Assembly: GCA_947259605.1 (NCBI GenBank)
Contig: CAMYMX010000299.1
Coordinates: forward strand, 1-5,239
Direction: 5' to 3'
DNA: 5,239 nt
DNA from: an uncultured Polyangiaceae bacterium
Lineage (GTDB): Bacteria; Myxococcota_A; Polyangia; Polyangiales; Houyiibacteriaceae
The notes under the pieces are model-generated. The model ran no database searches and was not told the origin of the DNA. It saw only the letters and a program-made list of their open reading frames with translations. This document shows, in pieces, positions 1 to 5,239 of this stretch; position 1 is the stretch's first letter, and each line of letters begins with the position of its first letter. Both the position numbers and the translations under genes were made by a program.

Positions 1-335
1 TCTCTGAGACCACCCCAGGACCCACCTTCGAAGAACGGCGACTTCGGCGTCGGCAAAGTGTTGGCGTAGACCAGTGAACCGCCGCCGACGCCCACCCCGT
101 GAAGCACGGTCATGTGCTTCATGAACGACATCTGAAAGATCCCCTTCAGGCCGAGCATCGGGTTCCACATCCAACGCTTCACGTCCCAGTTATTTTTCGG
201 GAAGTCTTCGTCGTTGAAGCGTCGCCCCTTTTCGAGGACGAGGACCTTGTAGCCTTTCTGAGTGAGCCGGTGTGCGGAGACGCTGCCGCCAAAACCCGAC
301 CCGATGATGACCCAGTCGTAGTGCTCTTCGCGCAT
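1..335 (-). CDS. GMC-family oxidoreductase, cholesterol-oxidase-like (partial, N-terminal 111 residues)
   Basis: This is a FAD-dependent oxidoreductase of the glucose-methanol-choline family, probably oxidising an alcohol to a ketone or aldehyde. Only the N-terminus is present and the gene continues past base 1. Reading the reverse strand from the ATG at 335-333 gives MREEHYDWVIIGSGFGGS. The dinucleotide-binding loop G12-S-G-F-G-G17 follows a beta strand, and E35 in VLVLEKGRRF is placed to bind the adenosine ribose. A second GMC signature, GVGVGGGSLVYAN, lies at residues 80-92. The combination resembles the bacterial cholesterol oxidase/ChoD-like branch rather than choline dehydrogenase, but the substrate cannot be told from this fragment. 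It starts 41 bases after folE stops, on the same strand, so co-transcription is likely. There is no clear Shine-Dalgarno sequence; a short inverted repeat abuts the start codon. The family call is firm, the steroid specificity tentative. Confidence 0.88.
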   Translation of the reverse strand, partial: MREEHYDWVIIGSGFGGSVSAHRLTQKGYKVLVLEKGRRFNDEDFPKNNWDVKRWMWNPMLGLKGIFQMSFMKHMTVLHGVGVGGGSLVYANTLPTPKSPFFEGGSWGGLR

Positions 336-353
336 GCGGCTACTGTACGCCGC
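336..353 (-). repeat. Short inverted repeat abutting the GMC gene start
   Basis: On the reverse strand the 18 bases directly before the ATG read GCGGC GTACAGTA GCCGC. The five-base arms are perfectly complementary, and the inside can add a TA/TA pairing with one bulged base. In RNA this would form a small hairpin ending at the start codon, where a ribosome-binding site would normally be. It could limit or couple translation to upstream folE, or be a chance pairing in GC-rich DNA. The pairing is seen; the function is a guess. Confidence 0.3.
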
Positions 354-376
354 AAACGCAATGAGATCGAGCCGGC

Positions 377-976
377 TTAGCTCCCCGCGCCGCCGATCGA
401 GCGTTGCATCCCGATCAGGGTCAGGAGCTCCATCCGCGCCGCTTCATCCTTGAGGAAGCAGCCGGTCAGCCGGCTGGTCGTCGTCCAAGAGCCGGGCTTT
501 CGAACCCCCCGGTAACACATGCAGAAGTGCTGGCACTGCAGGATGACGGCCGTGCCCTGGGGCTGAAGGGTCTCGTTCATCGCGTTGGCGATTTGGGCGG
601 TGAGCTTTTCCTGGACCTGCAGCCGCTTGGCAAAAGTGTCCACGACGCGGGCGATTTTGGAAAGCCCCACGACCCTGCCGTTCGGGATGTAGGCCACGTG
701 TGCCTTGCCCACGAAGGGCACCACGTGGTGCTCGCAGTGGCTGTAAATCTCGATGTCGCTCACCAGCACCAGCTCGTCGTAGCCTTCGACCTCGCTAAAC
801 GTTCGCGACAGATGCTCTTCCGGGTCTTCGTGGTACCCGCGAAAGTGCTCCCGGATTGCGCCGAGCACGCGCTTCGGCGTATCGACGAGCCCCTCGCGCT
901 CAGGGTCGTCGCCGAGGTAGCCGAGGAGCTTCCGGACGCATTCTCGGGCCTCTTCTTCGCTCATTTTTTCAGTCAT
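377..976 (-). CDS. folE: GTP cyclohydrolase I (FolE)
   Basis: FolE converts GTP to 7,8-dihydroneopterin triphosphate plus formate, the first step of tetrahydrofolate and tetrahydrobiopterin synthesis, in the cytoplasm as a toroidal homodecamer. I start it at the ATG at 976-974 (MTEKMSEEEARECVRKLLGY), giving 199 residues, because that is where family members normally begin. The reading frame extends to a TTG at 1036 overlapping the previous stop, but those 20 extra residues look unlike the family. Numbered from the ATG, the zinc and catalytic signature CEHH is at 81-84 (C81 and H84 as ligands) and the third zinc cysteine is C152 in QHFCMCYRGV. The conserved GLSKIARVVDTFAKRLQVQE block lies at about 104-123 and TTTS at 165-168. 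Domain order and length are complete. A GAGGG about 13 bases upstream is a weak ribosome-binding site. The gene sits 56 bases after the FAD-protein gene and 41 before the GMC gene. Sure of the function. Confidence 0.96.
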   Translation of the reverse strand: MTEKMSEEEARECVRKLLGYLGDDPEREGLVDTPKRVLGAIREHFRGYHEDPEEHLSRTFSEVEGYDELVLVSDIEIYSHCEHHVVPFVGKAHVAYIPNGRVVGLSKIARVVDTFAKRLQVQEKLTAQIANAMNETLQPQGTAVILQCQHFCMCYRGVRKPGSWTTTSRLTGCFLKDEAARMELLTLIGMQRSIGGAGS

Positions 977-1032
977 TGCAGTGGGGGCACCCTCGTGCCG
1001 GCCGCGGTCCCCGTCAAGGTGCTCCTCCGCCT

Positions 1033-2973
1033 TCAAGTCACGCGCTTGGAGATCCGCCCGCGCGGCGTTCCGGCCAAGCGCGTCGTGCCGCCGGGGCGTC
1101 GAATTGAACGGTTGAGCGACTGCCGTGGGTAGAGCCCGTCCTTTCGCGCTCGCCGGCCATGCTGTGCATGCGCCTCAGGCGACGGATCGGCGACCTGGCG
1201 CTCGCTGAGCACGGGCAGGCCTTCGATCGGCGTCCCCTCTGCAGGCTTGGCCTCGATGGGTGGCGCTTCCGATGCCGGCGGTGCGTCTTTCTCGGCGTAG
1301 ACCTCACCGCGCGCGGCTGCACCGCCCGCGCGCCGGCCCGAGTACACGCAGTCTGCAATCGACAAGCCGCTCACGTACTGCCGCGAGCAAACGCCCACCG
1401 CGTTCCGCCCCGCCGCGTAGAGGCCGGGAATCACGCCACCGTGTTCGCCCATCACCTGGCCGGTCCGCTCGTCGACCACCAGACCGCCGAGCGTCAGCGT
1501 CGGGCACGGGAAGCGCTTGCTCTTGATGCCCGCGTTGATGGCGAAGTAAGGCCCCTTGCGCATCGCGTGCATCTTCTCCGGGTCTTTGCCGAAGCGGTCC
1601 GGAACTTTGCCATCGGCGGCGTCGTTGTACTCCTCGAGGGTTCGCCGAAGCGTGTCCACCGGGACCTTGGCGACCTTCGCGAGCTCTTCGACCGATTTCG
1701 CCTCTTTGCTGTTGAACCACAGGTTGAGGAGCGCCGGCGCCCGTTGAAACCACTGCGCCTTGCCCGGCTTGCACTGCTCGCGCGCCAGCTTCTTGAGCTC
1801 GCCGTTGATGACGAGAAGGGCGACGCCATCATTGTGCTCGACCATCGCCTCGCCCACCGCAGCGCCGTACATGAACTCGTTGATGTAGCGCTCGCCGTTC
1901 CGGTTGAGAATCATCCCCCTGGCGAACGCCTCCGGTGGGTTGATGAATCGCCACGCCGAGATTCGGTCCATGAGGTCGGTCTTGCCGCCCACGCTCTGCC
2001 CGAGCAGGATGCCGCTCCCGTTGTCCGACGTCGTCCCGAGGGGCATTCCCGTCCGGTATTTCGGGGCGATTTCCTTCACCATCGCGCGGTTGTAAATGAA
2101 GCCGCCGGCTGCGAGAACGACCCCCTTCACCGCACGCACGCGCTTCACCACCGAGTGCTCGGCCTCGATTTGGAAGCAGCGTTCGCGTAGCCTCGCTGCC
2201 GTCTTCGGATGGTATTTGACGACGGCGATGCCGGCCTGGTGAAGGCGACGGTAGAGCTGACTCCAAACTCCCTTTTTGACTTGCCGGTACTCGACGCCGA
2301 GCACCTGGTTCTTGCCGTCGACGACGAGTCGCGTCGCCCGCGTCTCGTACTCGACCTCGATGCCTGCGCGCGCTGCGGCTTCGCGAAGTGGCTCGTAGAA
2401 ACTCTCGCCCGGGAGCCCGGCGCCCTTCGCACGGTGCCCGCGGGGGGCCGGTTTGGCCGCGTCCTTGTAGGGAGAGAACCCTTCGTTGCCAGAGTAGTAG
2501 AGATAGTAGTCGTCGGTCGGGTAGCTCGTCTTGTAAGGGCAGAGCGAGCCCTCGAACGGAACGCCGTGCCCTTCGAGCCAGCCCAGGTTCTCGACGCTCT
2601 GGTCGCAGAAGTCGCGAAGCGTCTCTTCGGACACCACGCCCTTCACCTCGAGCGAAAGGTAGCGAAACATCTCGTCGGCATCGTCGCTCACACCGGCTTC
2701 ACGTTGGATGTGCGTGCCGCCGCCCGCGTAGAACACACCGCCGCTAATCGCGGTCGCGCCACCTCCGTGAAAGCGGTCGAGCACCCGCACCCGGGCCCCT
2801 GCGGCATGGGCTTCGAGCGCCGCGCAGGCCCCCGCCCCGCCGAACCCCACGACGACCACATCGGCCTCATCGTCCCACGCATCCTGTTCGTCCTTCGTCA
2901 GGACAAGCGGTGGATCGGCCGGCCGCGGGGCCAGCGATTTCTTCCGTTTTGCCATAGGGAAGAAATAGAACAT
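1033..2973 (-). CDS. FAD-binding dehydrogenase, 3-ketosteroid-dehydrogenase/fumarate-reductase flavoprotein type
   Basis: This 646-residue flavoprotein probably dehydrogenates a cyclic ketone, with steroids the best-known substrates of its relatives. The FAD-binding Rossmann segment is at 38-66 (DVVVVGFGGAGACAALEA, then VRVLDR), followed by GGGATAISGG at 70-79. GVVLAAGGFIYN is at 284-295, SDNGSGILLGQSVGG at 316-330, and the C-terminal FAD signature GLYAAGRNAVGV at 517-528 runs into SRQYVSGLSIADCVYSGRRAG at 530-550. Family knowledge: the Rhodococcus 3-ketosteroid delta4-(5alpha)-dehydrogenase uses tyrosines and a serine as acid/base. Y369 (NEFMYG) and Y533-x-S535 sit in comparable motifs, but that assignment is from memory and unaligned. 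Related proteins end near residue 555; the last 90 or so residues here are a Pro/Glu/Ala-rich then Arg-rich tail with no recognisable domain. The start is the ATG at 2973; a second ATG at 2955 (MAKRKK) is equally possible. Neither has a strong ribosome-binding site. No signal peptide, so probably cytoplasmic. The family is firm, the substrate unknown. Confidence 0.9.
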   Translation of the reverse strand: MFYFFPMAKRKKSLAPRPADPPLVLTKDEQDAWDDEADVVVVGFGGAGACAALEAHAAGARVRVLDRFHGGGATAISGGVFYAGGGTHIQREAGVSDDADEMFRYLSLEVKGVVSEETLRDFCDQSVENLGWLEGHGVPFEGSLCPYKTSYPTDDYYLYYSGNEGFSPYKDAAKPAPRGHRAKGAGLPGESFYEPLREAAARAGIEVEYETRATRLVVDGKNQVLGVEYRQVKKGVWSQLYRRLHQAGIAVVKYHPKTAARLRERCFQIEAEHSVVKRVRAVKGVVLAAGGFIYNRAMVKEIAPKYRTGMPLGTTSDNGSGILLGQSVGGKTDLMDRISAWRFINPPEAFARGMILNRNGERYINEFMYGAAVGEAMVEHNDGVALLVINGELKKLAREQCKPGKAQWFQRAPALLNLWFNSKEAKSVEELAKVAKVPVDTLRRTLEEYNDAADGKVPDRFGKDPEKMHAMRKGPYFAINAGIKSKRFPCPTLTLGGLVVDERTGQVMGEHGGVIPGLYAAGRNAVGVCSRQYVSGLSIADCVYSGRRAGGAAARGEVYAEKDAPPASEAPPIEAKPAEGTPIEGLPVLSERQVADPSPEAHAQHGRRARKDGLYPRQSLNRSIRRPGGTTRLAGTPRGRISKRVT

Positions 2974-3009
2974 GTTTCACTTATGCTGTCGAGGCGATTT
3001 GATTTCGGG

Positions 3010-3588
3010 CTAAGGGAGCAATTTTGCTTGGCTATTGGCGACCCCGGCGCGGCATCGGAGGTCCCAGGCGTCCAGGTGCGGACCCCCCGTGCTGCAGCCC
3101 CGCGCGCATCGCGCCCAAAAGGAATTGGCCTGCTCCCAAAGACGCCCTTGTTGGTCCTTCCAGTCGGCATCGAAGCCCGCCTCCGCCGCTTCCGCCGACG
3201 CCTGGGTCAACGCCGTTGCAATCCGTTCGTAGACCATCGCGATTCGCCCGTTGGCCACGGCGTAGACATCGCCCTGCCCCACGCGAAGGCTTTTGAGCAA
3301 GGCGAGCGAGCGTTCCACCAGGTCGGTTTCCTCGTCCAACCAAGGCGCGAAGTCGTCGAGCTGCCCGCTCCAATTCAACGCGAGCGCGGCGTCGGTGGCG
3401 TCGCGCAAGGCGGCGTAGGCGCCCGTTCCCGCGCCGAAGGGATCGACCGGGCTGGCTTGGTCATAGGCGCGGATGGCGCTTGGCTCGATGACGACGGCTT
3501 GGTCCTTCCCCCGTTGGCATCCGAGCGCGAGACAAAGAAGCAGGCAGGCGGGCAGGGCGATGGAGGCGATGGGCATTCGGCGTACCAT
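3010..3588 (-). CDS. Predicted lipoprotein of unknown function
   Basis: I do not recognise this 192-residue protein. From the ATG at 3588-3586 it begins MVRRMPIASIALPACLLLCL and then ALGC, a basic start and hydrophobic stretch ending in a probable lipobox with C24 as the lipidated residue, so it should be an exported, membrane-anchored lipoprotein. A second ATG at 3576 would give 188 residues and an equally good signal peptide. The open frame runs upstream to 3765, but that part overlaps the hydrolase gene and has no coding character. The mature part is rich in Ala, Leu, Asp and Trp and looks largely helical (about residues 52-150). It then has cysteines at about 161, 165 and 179, which could form disulfides. 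It begins 22 bases after the hydrolase stops and ends 36 bases before the FAD-protein start, which suggests one operon. No catalytic motif is visible. Confidence 0.72.
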   Translation of the reverse strand: MVRRMPIASIALPACLLLCLALGCQRGKDQAVVIEPSAIRAYDQASPVDPFGAGTGAYAALRDATDAALALNWSGQLDDFAPWLDEETDLVERSLALLKSLRVGQGDVYAVANGRIAMVYERIATALTQASAEAAEAGFDADWKDQQGRLWEQANSFWARCARGCSTGGPHLDAWDLRCRAGVANSQAKLLP

Positions 3589-3610
3589 AGCCCACGAGGG
3601 GCAAGCGGTT

Positions 3611-4396
3611 CTACTGCGGCGTCCCGGGCACCGCGCTTTCGAGAAACGCGAGGTAGCGCGCCGCGATGGTCCCAACGAGAAGCACGTCGTTATGGTCCAT
3701 CCTCGGGACTTCGATGTACTCATCCGACCGGAACAGCCTCGCGAGCTCCTTCCCGTGGTGTACATCGATGAGCGTGTCCGCGCGACCGTGAGCGACCAGC
3801 ACAGGGCACGACACCTTCCCTGTGAATTCGCGCGTGACGAAGCGGTGCCGCAGCAGGCTTCCGATGGGAAGAAAGGGGTAGTGCTCCTTGGCGAGGTCGA
3901 CCAAGGAGGTGAAGGTCGACTCCATCACGAGTGCGCCGGGGCTCACCTTCGCCGCGAGCTGCACGGCCACGCCACCACCCAGGCTCCGCCCATGAATCGT
4001 CACCCGGCTCGGCGCAGCGCCAAGCTCACCGGTCACCCAGCGCCACGCGGCCATTGCATCGGCGTGCAGGCCTGCCTCGCTCGGAACCCCGCTGCTTCCC
4101 GGGTAGCCGCGGTAGTGAATGCCGACGAAATCCCAGCCCTCGCTCAGCAAGAGATTCTGCAGCTCGACTTGTGCGAGCAGCGACGACGCGTTGCCGTGAA
4201 AGTAGAGCACGACGCGGCGCGGCCCCGACCACACCGCGGCCCGGTGCCAGCCGTAGAGTGTTTCGCCGTCTTCGGTGGCGATGCGCAGCTCCGTGGCGCC
4301 GACCTTGCCGGCCACCTCGTTCAGCAGCGAGACGCTGACCCCCTCCGGCCCCGGGAAAACCATCCGCCGTTGAAACTGTGCGAACACGCTGCGCAT
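3611..4396 (-). CDS. Alpha/beta-hydrolase (BEM46/ABHD13-like serine hydrolase)
   Basis: This is a 261-residue alpha/beta-fold serine hydrolase, probably an esterase, lipase or thioesterase. The oxyanion-hole loop is YFHGNASS at 65-72. The nucleophile elbow is HGRSLGGG at 135-142 with S138 as nucleophile. The acid is probably D207 in VAHGRADTLID, and the histidine H235 in PRMDHND. The strand and loop GIHYRGYPGSSG (92-103) and the start FQRRMVFPGP are typical of the BEM46/ABHD13-like group, often annotated as 'alpha/beta hydrolase' without a known substrate. All catalytic residues are present and the length is normal. The start is the ATG at 4396; the family resemblance begins within the first ten residues, which supports it over the ATG at 4363. 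No signal peptide stands out, though a short N-terminal membrane association cannot be excluded. It is the first gene of the minus-strand run and is divergent from the cytochrome gene. The fold is certain, the substrate unknown. Confidence 0.92.
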   Translation of the reverse strand: MRSVFAQFQRRMVFPGPEGVSVSLLNEVAGKVGATELRIATEDGETLYGWHRAAVWSGPRRVVLYFHGNASSLLAQVELQNLLLSEGWDFVGIHYRGYPGSSGVPSEAGLHADAMAAWRWVTGELGAAPSRVTIHGRSLGGGVAVQLAAKVSPGALVMESTFTSLVDLAKEHYPFLPIGSLLRHRFVTREFTGKVSCPVLVAHGRADTLIDVHHGKELARLFRSDEYIEVPRMDHNDVLLVGTIAARYLAFLESAVPGTPQ

Positions 4397-4426
4397 GAAT
4401 TACCATGCAAAGCGATGACAGGAAGC
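4397..4426. promoter_or_regulatory. Very short divergent intergenic gap
   Basis: Only about 30 bases (18 if the cytochrome starts at 4415) separate the hydrolase and cytochrome start codons. At least one promoter must therefore lie inside the neighbouring coding sequence. On the plus strand a TTGAAA at 4370-4375 lies inside the hydrolase gene, and TACCAT at 4401-4406 resembles a -10 box, but their spacing (25 bases) is too long for one sigma-70 promoter. An AGGA at 4420-4423 is a short-spaced ribosome-binding site for the cytochrome. The geometry is seen; no promoter is proven. Confidence 0.35.
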
Positions 4427-4951
4427 ATGAAAACAGTCGCCCTGGGGCTCGTGTTGCTCGCGATGGCCTGCGGCGGGTCGAAGTCCGCGACCTCCGGGTC
4501 AAAGGGCAAGGTCAGCGCCATGGACGCGATGGGGCTCACGCCACCCGACTCCCCCTGGGAGCAAATGAGCGTCGCCGACCGCGAGTTTTACATGATTGGC
4601 AAGGTGAACCCCATCATGCAGGAGCTCTTCGCCGGCCACGACGCCGAAGAATATGGCGACTTCGACTGCGTCGACTGTCACGGCGAAGAGATGCGGGAAA
4701 TCGATTTCAAGATGCCCGCTCCTTCCATGTACATCGTGCCGCCCGAAGGCACGCCGGGGCACCGCGGCATGCTGTCGACCTTCCCCGACGAGGTGAAGTT
4801 CATGCAAGAGGTCGTGACGCCGGCGATGGGCAAGCTCCTTGGCATCCACAACTTCACCTGCGCCGGCTGTCATCCAAGCGAAGCGCCCAAGAAGCGAAAG
4901 CCGAAGAAGGCCGCCGCCCCGAAGCGCAAGAGCGCCAAGCCCAAAGGATAG
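4427..4951 (+). CDS. Di-haem c-type cytochrome lipoprotein with lysine-rich tail
   Basis: This is a probable membrane-anchored periplasmic electron-transfer protein of 174 residues. It starts MKTVALGLVLLAMACGGSKS: a lipoprotein signal with C15 as the likely lipidated residue, followed by a Ser/Gly/Lys linker. Two CxxCH haem-attachment sites are visible, C81-V-D-C-H85 and C145-A-G-C-H149. The about 60 residues between them hold several Met and His residues that could be sixth ligands. I cannot assign it to a named cytochrome family; it is not a standard mono-haem class I fold. The last 20 residues contain 11 Lys/Arg with Ala and Pro, like a histone H1 tail, which is odd for an exported cytochrome. 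I chose the ATG at 4427 because AGGA precedes it and the signal peptide fits; an ATG at 4415 would add four residues. It is followed 75 bases later by the ferredoxin gene on the same strand. Haem binding is well supported, the partner unknown. Confidence 0.85.
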   Translation: MKTVALGLVLLAMACGGSKSATSGSKGKVSAMDAMGLTPPDSPWEQMSVADREFYMIGKVNPIMQELFAGHDAEEYGDFDCVDCHGEEMREIDFKMPAPSMYIVPPEGTPGHRGMLSTFPDEVKFMQEVVTPAMGKLLGIHNFTCAGCHPSEAPKKRKPKKAAAPKRKSAKPKG

Positions 4952-4968
4952 CCGCCGTCCGGCCATCT

Positions 4969-4997
4969 TTGACCCCGCCCGGCGCCCCTGCTAGCGT
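4969..4997 (+). promoter_or_regulatory. Candidate sigma-70-type promoter of the ferredoxin gene
   Basis: TTGACC at 4969-4974 matches the -35 consensus at five of six bases. After a 17-base spacer comes TAGCGT at 4992-4997, which keeps the key T, A and final T of a -10 box. A TG one base upstream (4989-4990) makes it an extended -10. Transcription would begin near 5004, giving a leader of about 23 bases that contains the ribosome-binding site. Box quality and spacing are seen directly; activity is inferred. Confidence 0.5.
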
Positions 4998-5011
4998 TCA
5001 GCCACTTTTTT

Positions 5012-5022
5012 AGGAAAGGGAG
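5012..5022 (+). promoter_or_regulatory. Ribosome-binding site of the ferredoxin gene
   Basis: AGGAAAGGGAG is a purine-rich Shine-Dalgarno region ending four bases before the ATG at 5027. It is the strongest such site in the window, which fits an independently and well expressed ferredoxin, and it fixes the start codon. Confidence 0.7.
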
Positions 5023-5026
5023 TCCG

Positions 5027-5239
5027 ATGACCTGGGTCATTACACGTCTTTGCCGCGACTGCGTCGACAAATCCTGCGTCGATGTGTGTCCCGTCGAGTG
5101 CATCTACGAGTACAAGGGTGACGACGCAGAGACGTTCCCCAATCAGCTGTACATCCAGCCCGAAGAGTGCATCGACTGCGGCGCGTGCGAGCCCGAGTGT
5201 CCCTGGGAAGCCATCTACGAAGACGCGTCCGTTCCCCCG
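5027..5239 (+). CDS. Seven-iron-type ferredoxin, [3Fe-4S][4Fe-4S] (partial, 3' end missing)
   Basis: This is a small cytoplasmic iron-sulfur electron carrier. The first 71 residues are present and the frame is still open at the right edge. It starts MTWVITRLCRDCVDKSCVDV. Cysteines are at 9, 12, 17, 21, 25 and then 48, 51, 54 and 58. The first group has the spacing C-x2-C-x4-C-x3-C-P of Azotobacter FdI-type ferredoxins. By that analogy C9, C17 and C58 would hold a [3Fe-4S] cluster and C21, C48, C51 and C54 a [4Fe-4S] cluster, with C12 and C25 as free cysteines. The distance from C25 to C48 is 23 residues, about eight more than I recall for FdI, because of an acidic insert around residues 30-40 (KGDDAETFPNQ). 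It has its own promoter and ribosome-binding site and lies 75 bases after the cytochrome gene. An eight-iron reading with C12 as a ligand is less likely. The redox partner is unknown. Confidence 0.93.
   Translation, partial: MTWVITRLCRDCVDKSCVDVCPVECIYEYKGDDAETFPNQLYIQPEECIDCGACEPECPWEAIYEDASVPP

Noticed and set aside
977..1036. Longer FolE start at TTG 1036
   Set aside because: It overlaps the previous stop codon in a coupling-like TTGA arrangement, but the 20 added residues are unlike FolE N-termini and no ribosome-binding site precedes the TTG. Still possible.
404..1132. Open plus-strand frame of 242 codons
   Set aside because: It lies opposite folE, which has all its catalytic motifs. 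Its translation has no family signature and it is a typical antisense open frame of GC-rich DNA.
1159..2190. Open plus-strand frame of 343 codons
   Set aside because: Antisense to the core of the FAD protein, where conserved motifs prove the minus strand codes.
2974..3009. Possible promoter for the FAD-protein gene (CATAAG on the reverse strand)
   Set aside because: The -10-like hexamer has no acceptable -35 partner at 16-18 bases, and the short gap fits read-through from the lipoprotein gene better.
3589..3765. N-terminal extension of the lipoprotein frame
   Set aside because: It overlaps the end of the hydrolase gene and would bury the signal peptide 60 residues inside the protein.
2209..3771. 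Open plus-strand frame of 520 codons
   Set aside because: It crosses the FAD protein, the lipoprotein and part of the hydrolase on the other strand. The translation is His/Arg-rich with no domain, so it is a shadow frame.
3473..4414. Upstream extension of the cytochrome reading frame
   Set aside because: It is antisense to the hydrolase and part of the lipoprotein gene. A lipoprotein signal peptide begins at 4427, so the true start is there or at 4415.
4952..5011. Possible terminator after the cytochrome gene, suggested by the T-run at 5006-5011
   Set aside because: No GC-rich stem lies directly before the T-run, and the run falls between the candidate -10 box and the ribosome-binding site of the ferredoxin gene.

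Overview
The window is GC-rich, densely coding DNA, and its codons mostly end in G or C. I infer a high-GC, Gram-negative-type bacterium, most likely a myxobacterium or relative (Myxococcota/Deltaproteobacteria). The grounds are the high GC, two lipoprotein signal peptides, a c-type cytochrome and the character of the folE and flavoprotein sequences. No sequence search was run, so the taxonomy is inference.

Minus strand (about 4396 down to 1): five genes run in one direction with short gaps. In transcription order they are an alpha/beta-hydrolase (4396-3611), a small predicted lipoprotein of unknown function (3588-3010), a large FAD-binding protein of the 3-ketosteroid-dehydrogenase/fumarate-reductase type (2973-1033), GTP cyclohydrolase I FolE (976-377), and the first 111 residues of a cholesterol-oxidase-like GMC flavoenzyme (335 to beyond the left edge). 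Gaps are 22, 36, 56 and 41 bases, so a single operon is plausible.

Plus strand (4427 to the right edge): a predicted lipoprotein with two CxxCH haem c sites and a very lysine-rich tail (4427-4951), then a seven-iron-type ferredoxin (from 5027, running off the right edge) with its own good promoter and ribosome-binding site. The hydrolase and cytochrome genes are divergent, and only about 30 bases separate their starts.

How they may work together: the GMC enzyme (cholesterol-oxidase type) and the FAD protein (ketosteroid-dehydrogenase type) could act in sequence on ring A of a steroid or a similar polycyclic substrate. The hydrolase might release that substrate from an ester, and the cytochrome and ferredoxin are possible electron carriers. 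This is a hypothesis from family membership and position only. FolE makes the pterin precursor of folate or tetrahydrobiopterin and has no obvious link to such a pathway.

I saw no tRNA, rRNA, CRISPR array, transposon or convincing terminator. No stretch over 300 bases lacks a gene. Nothing here proves an undescribed system. The best leads are the unexplained C-terminal tail of the FAD protein, the basic tail of the cytochrome and the pairing of two steroid-type flavoenzymes.
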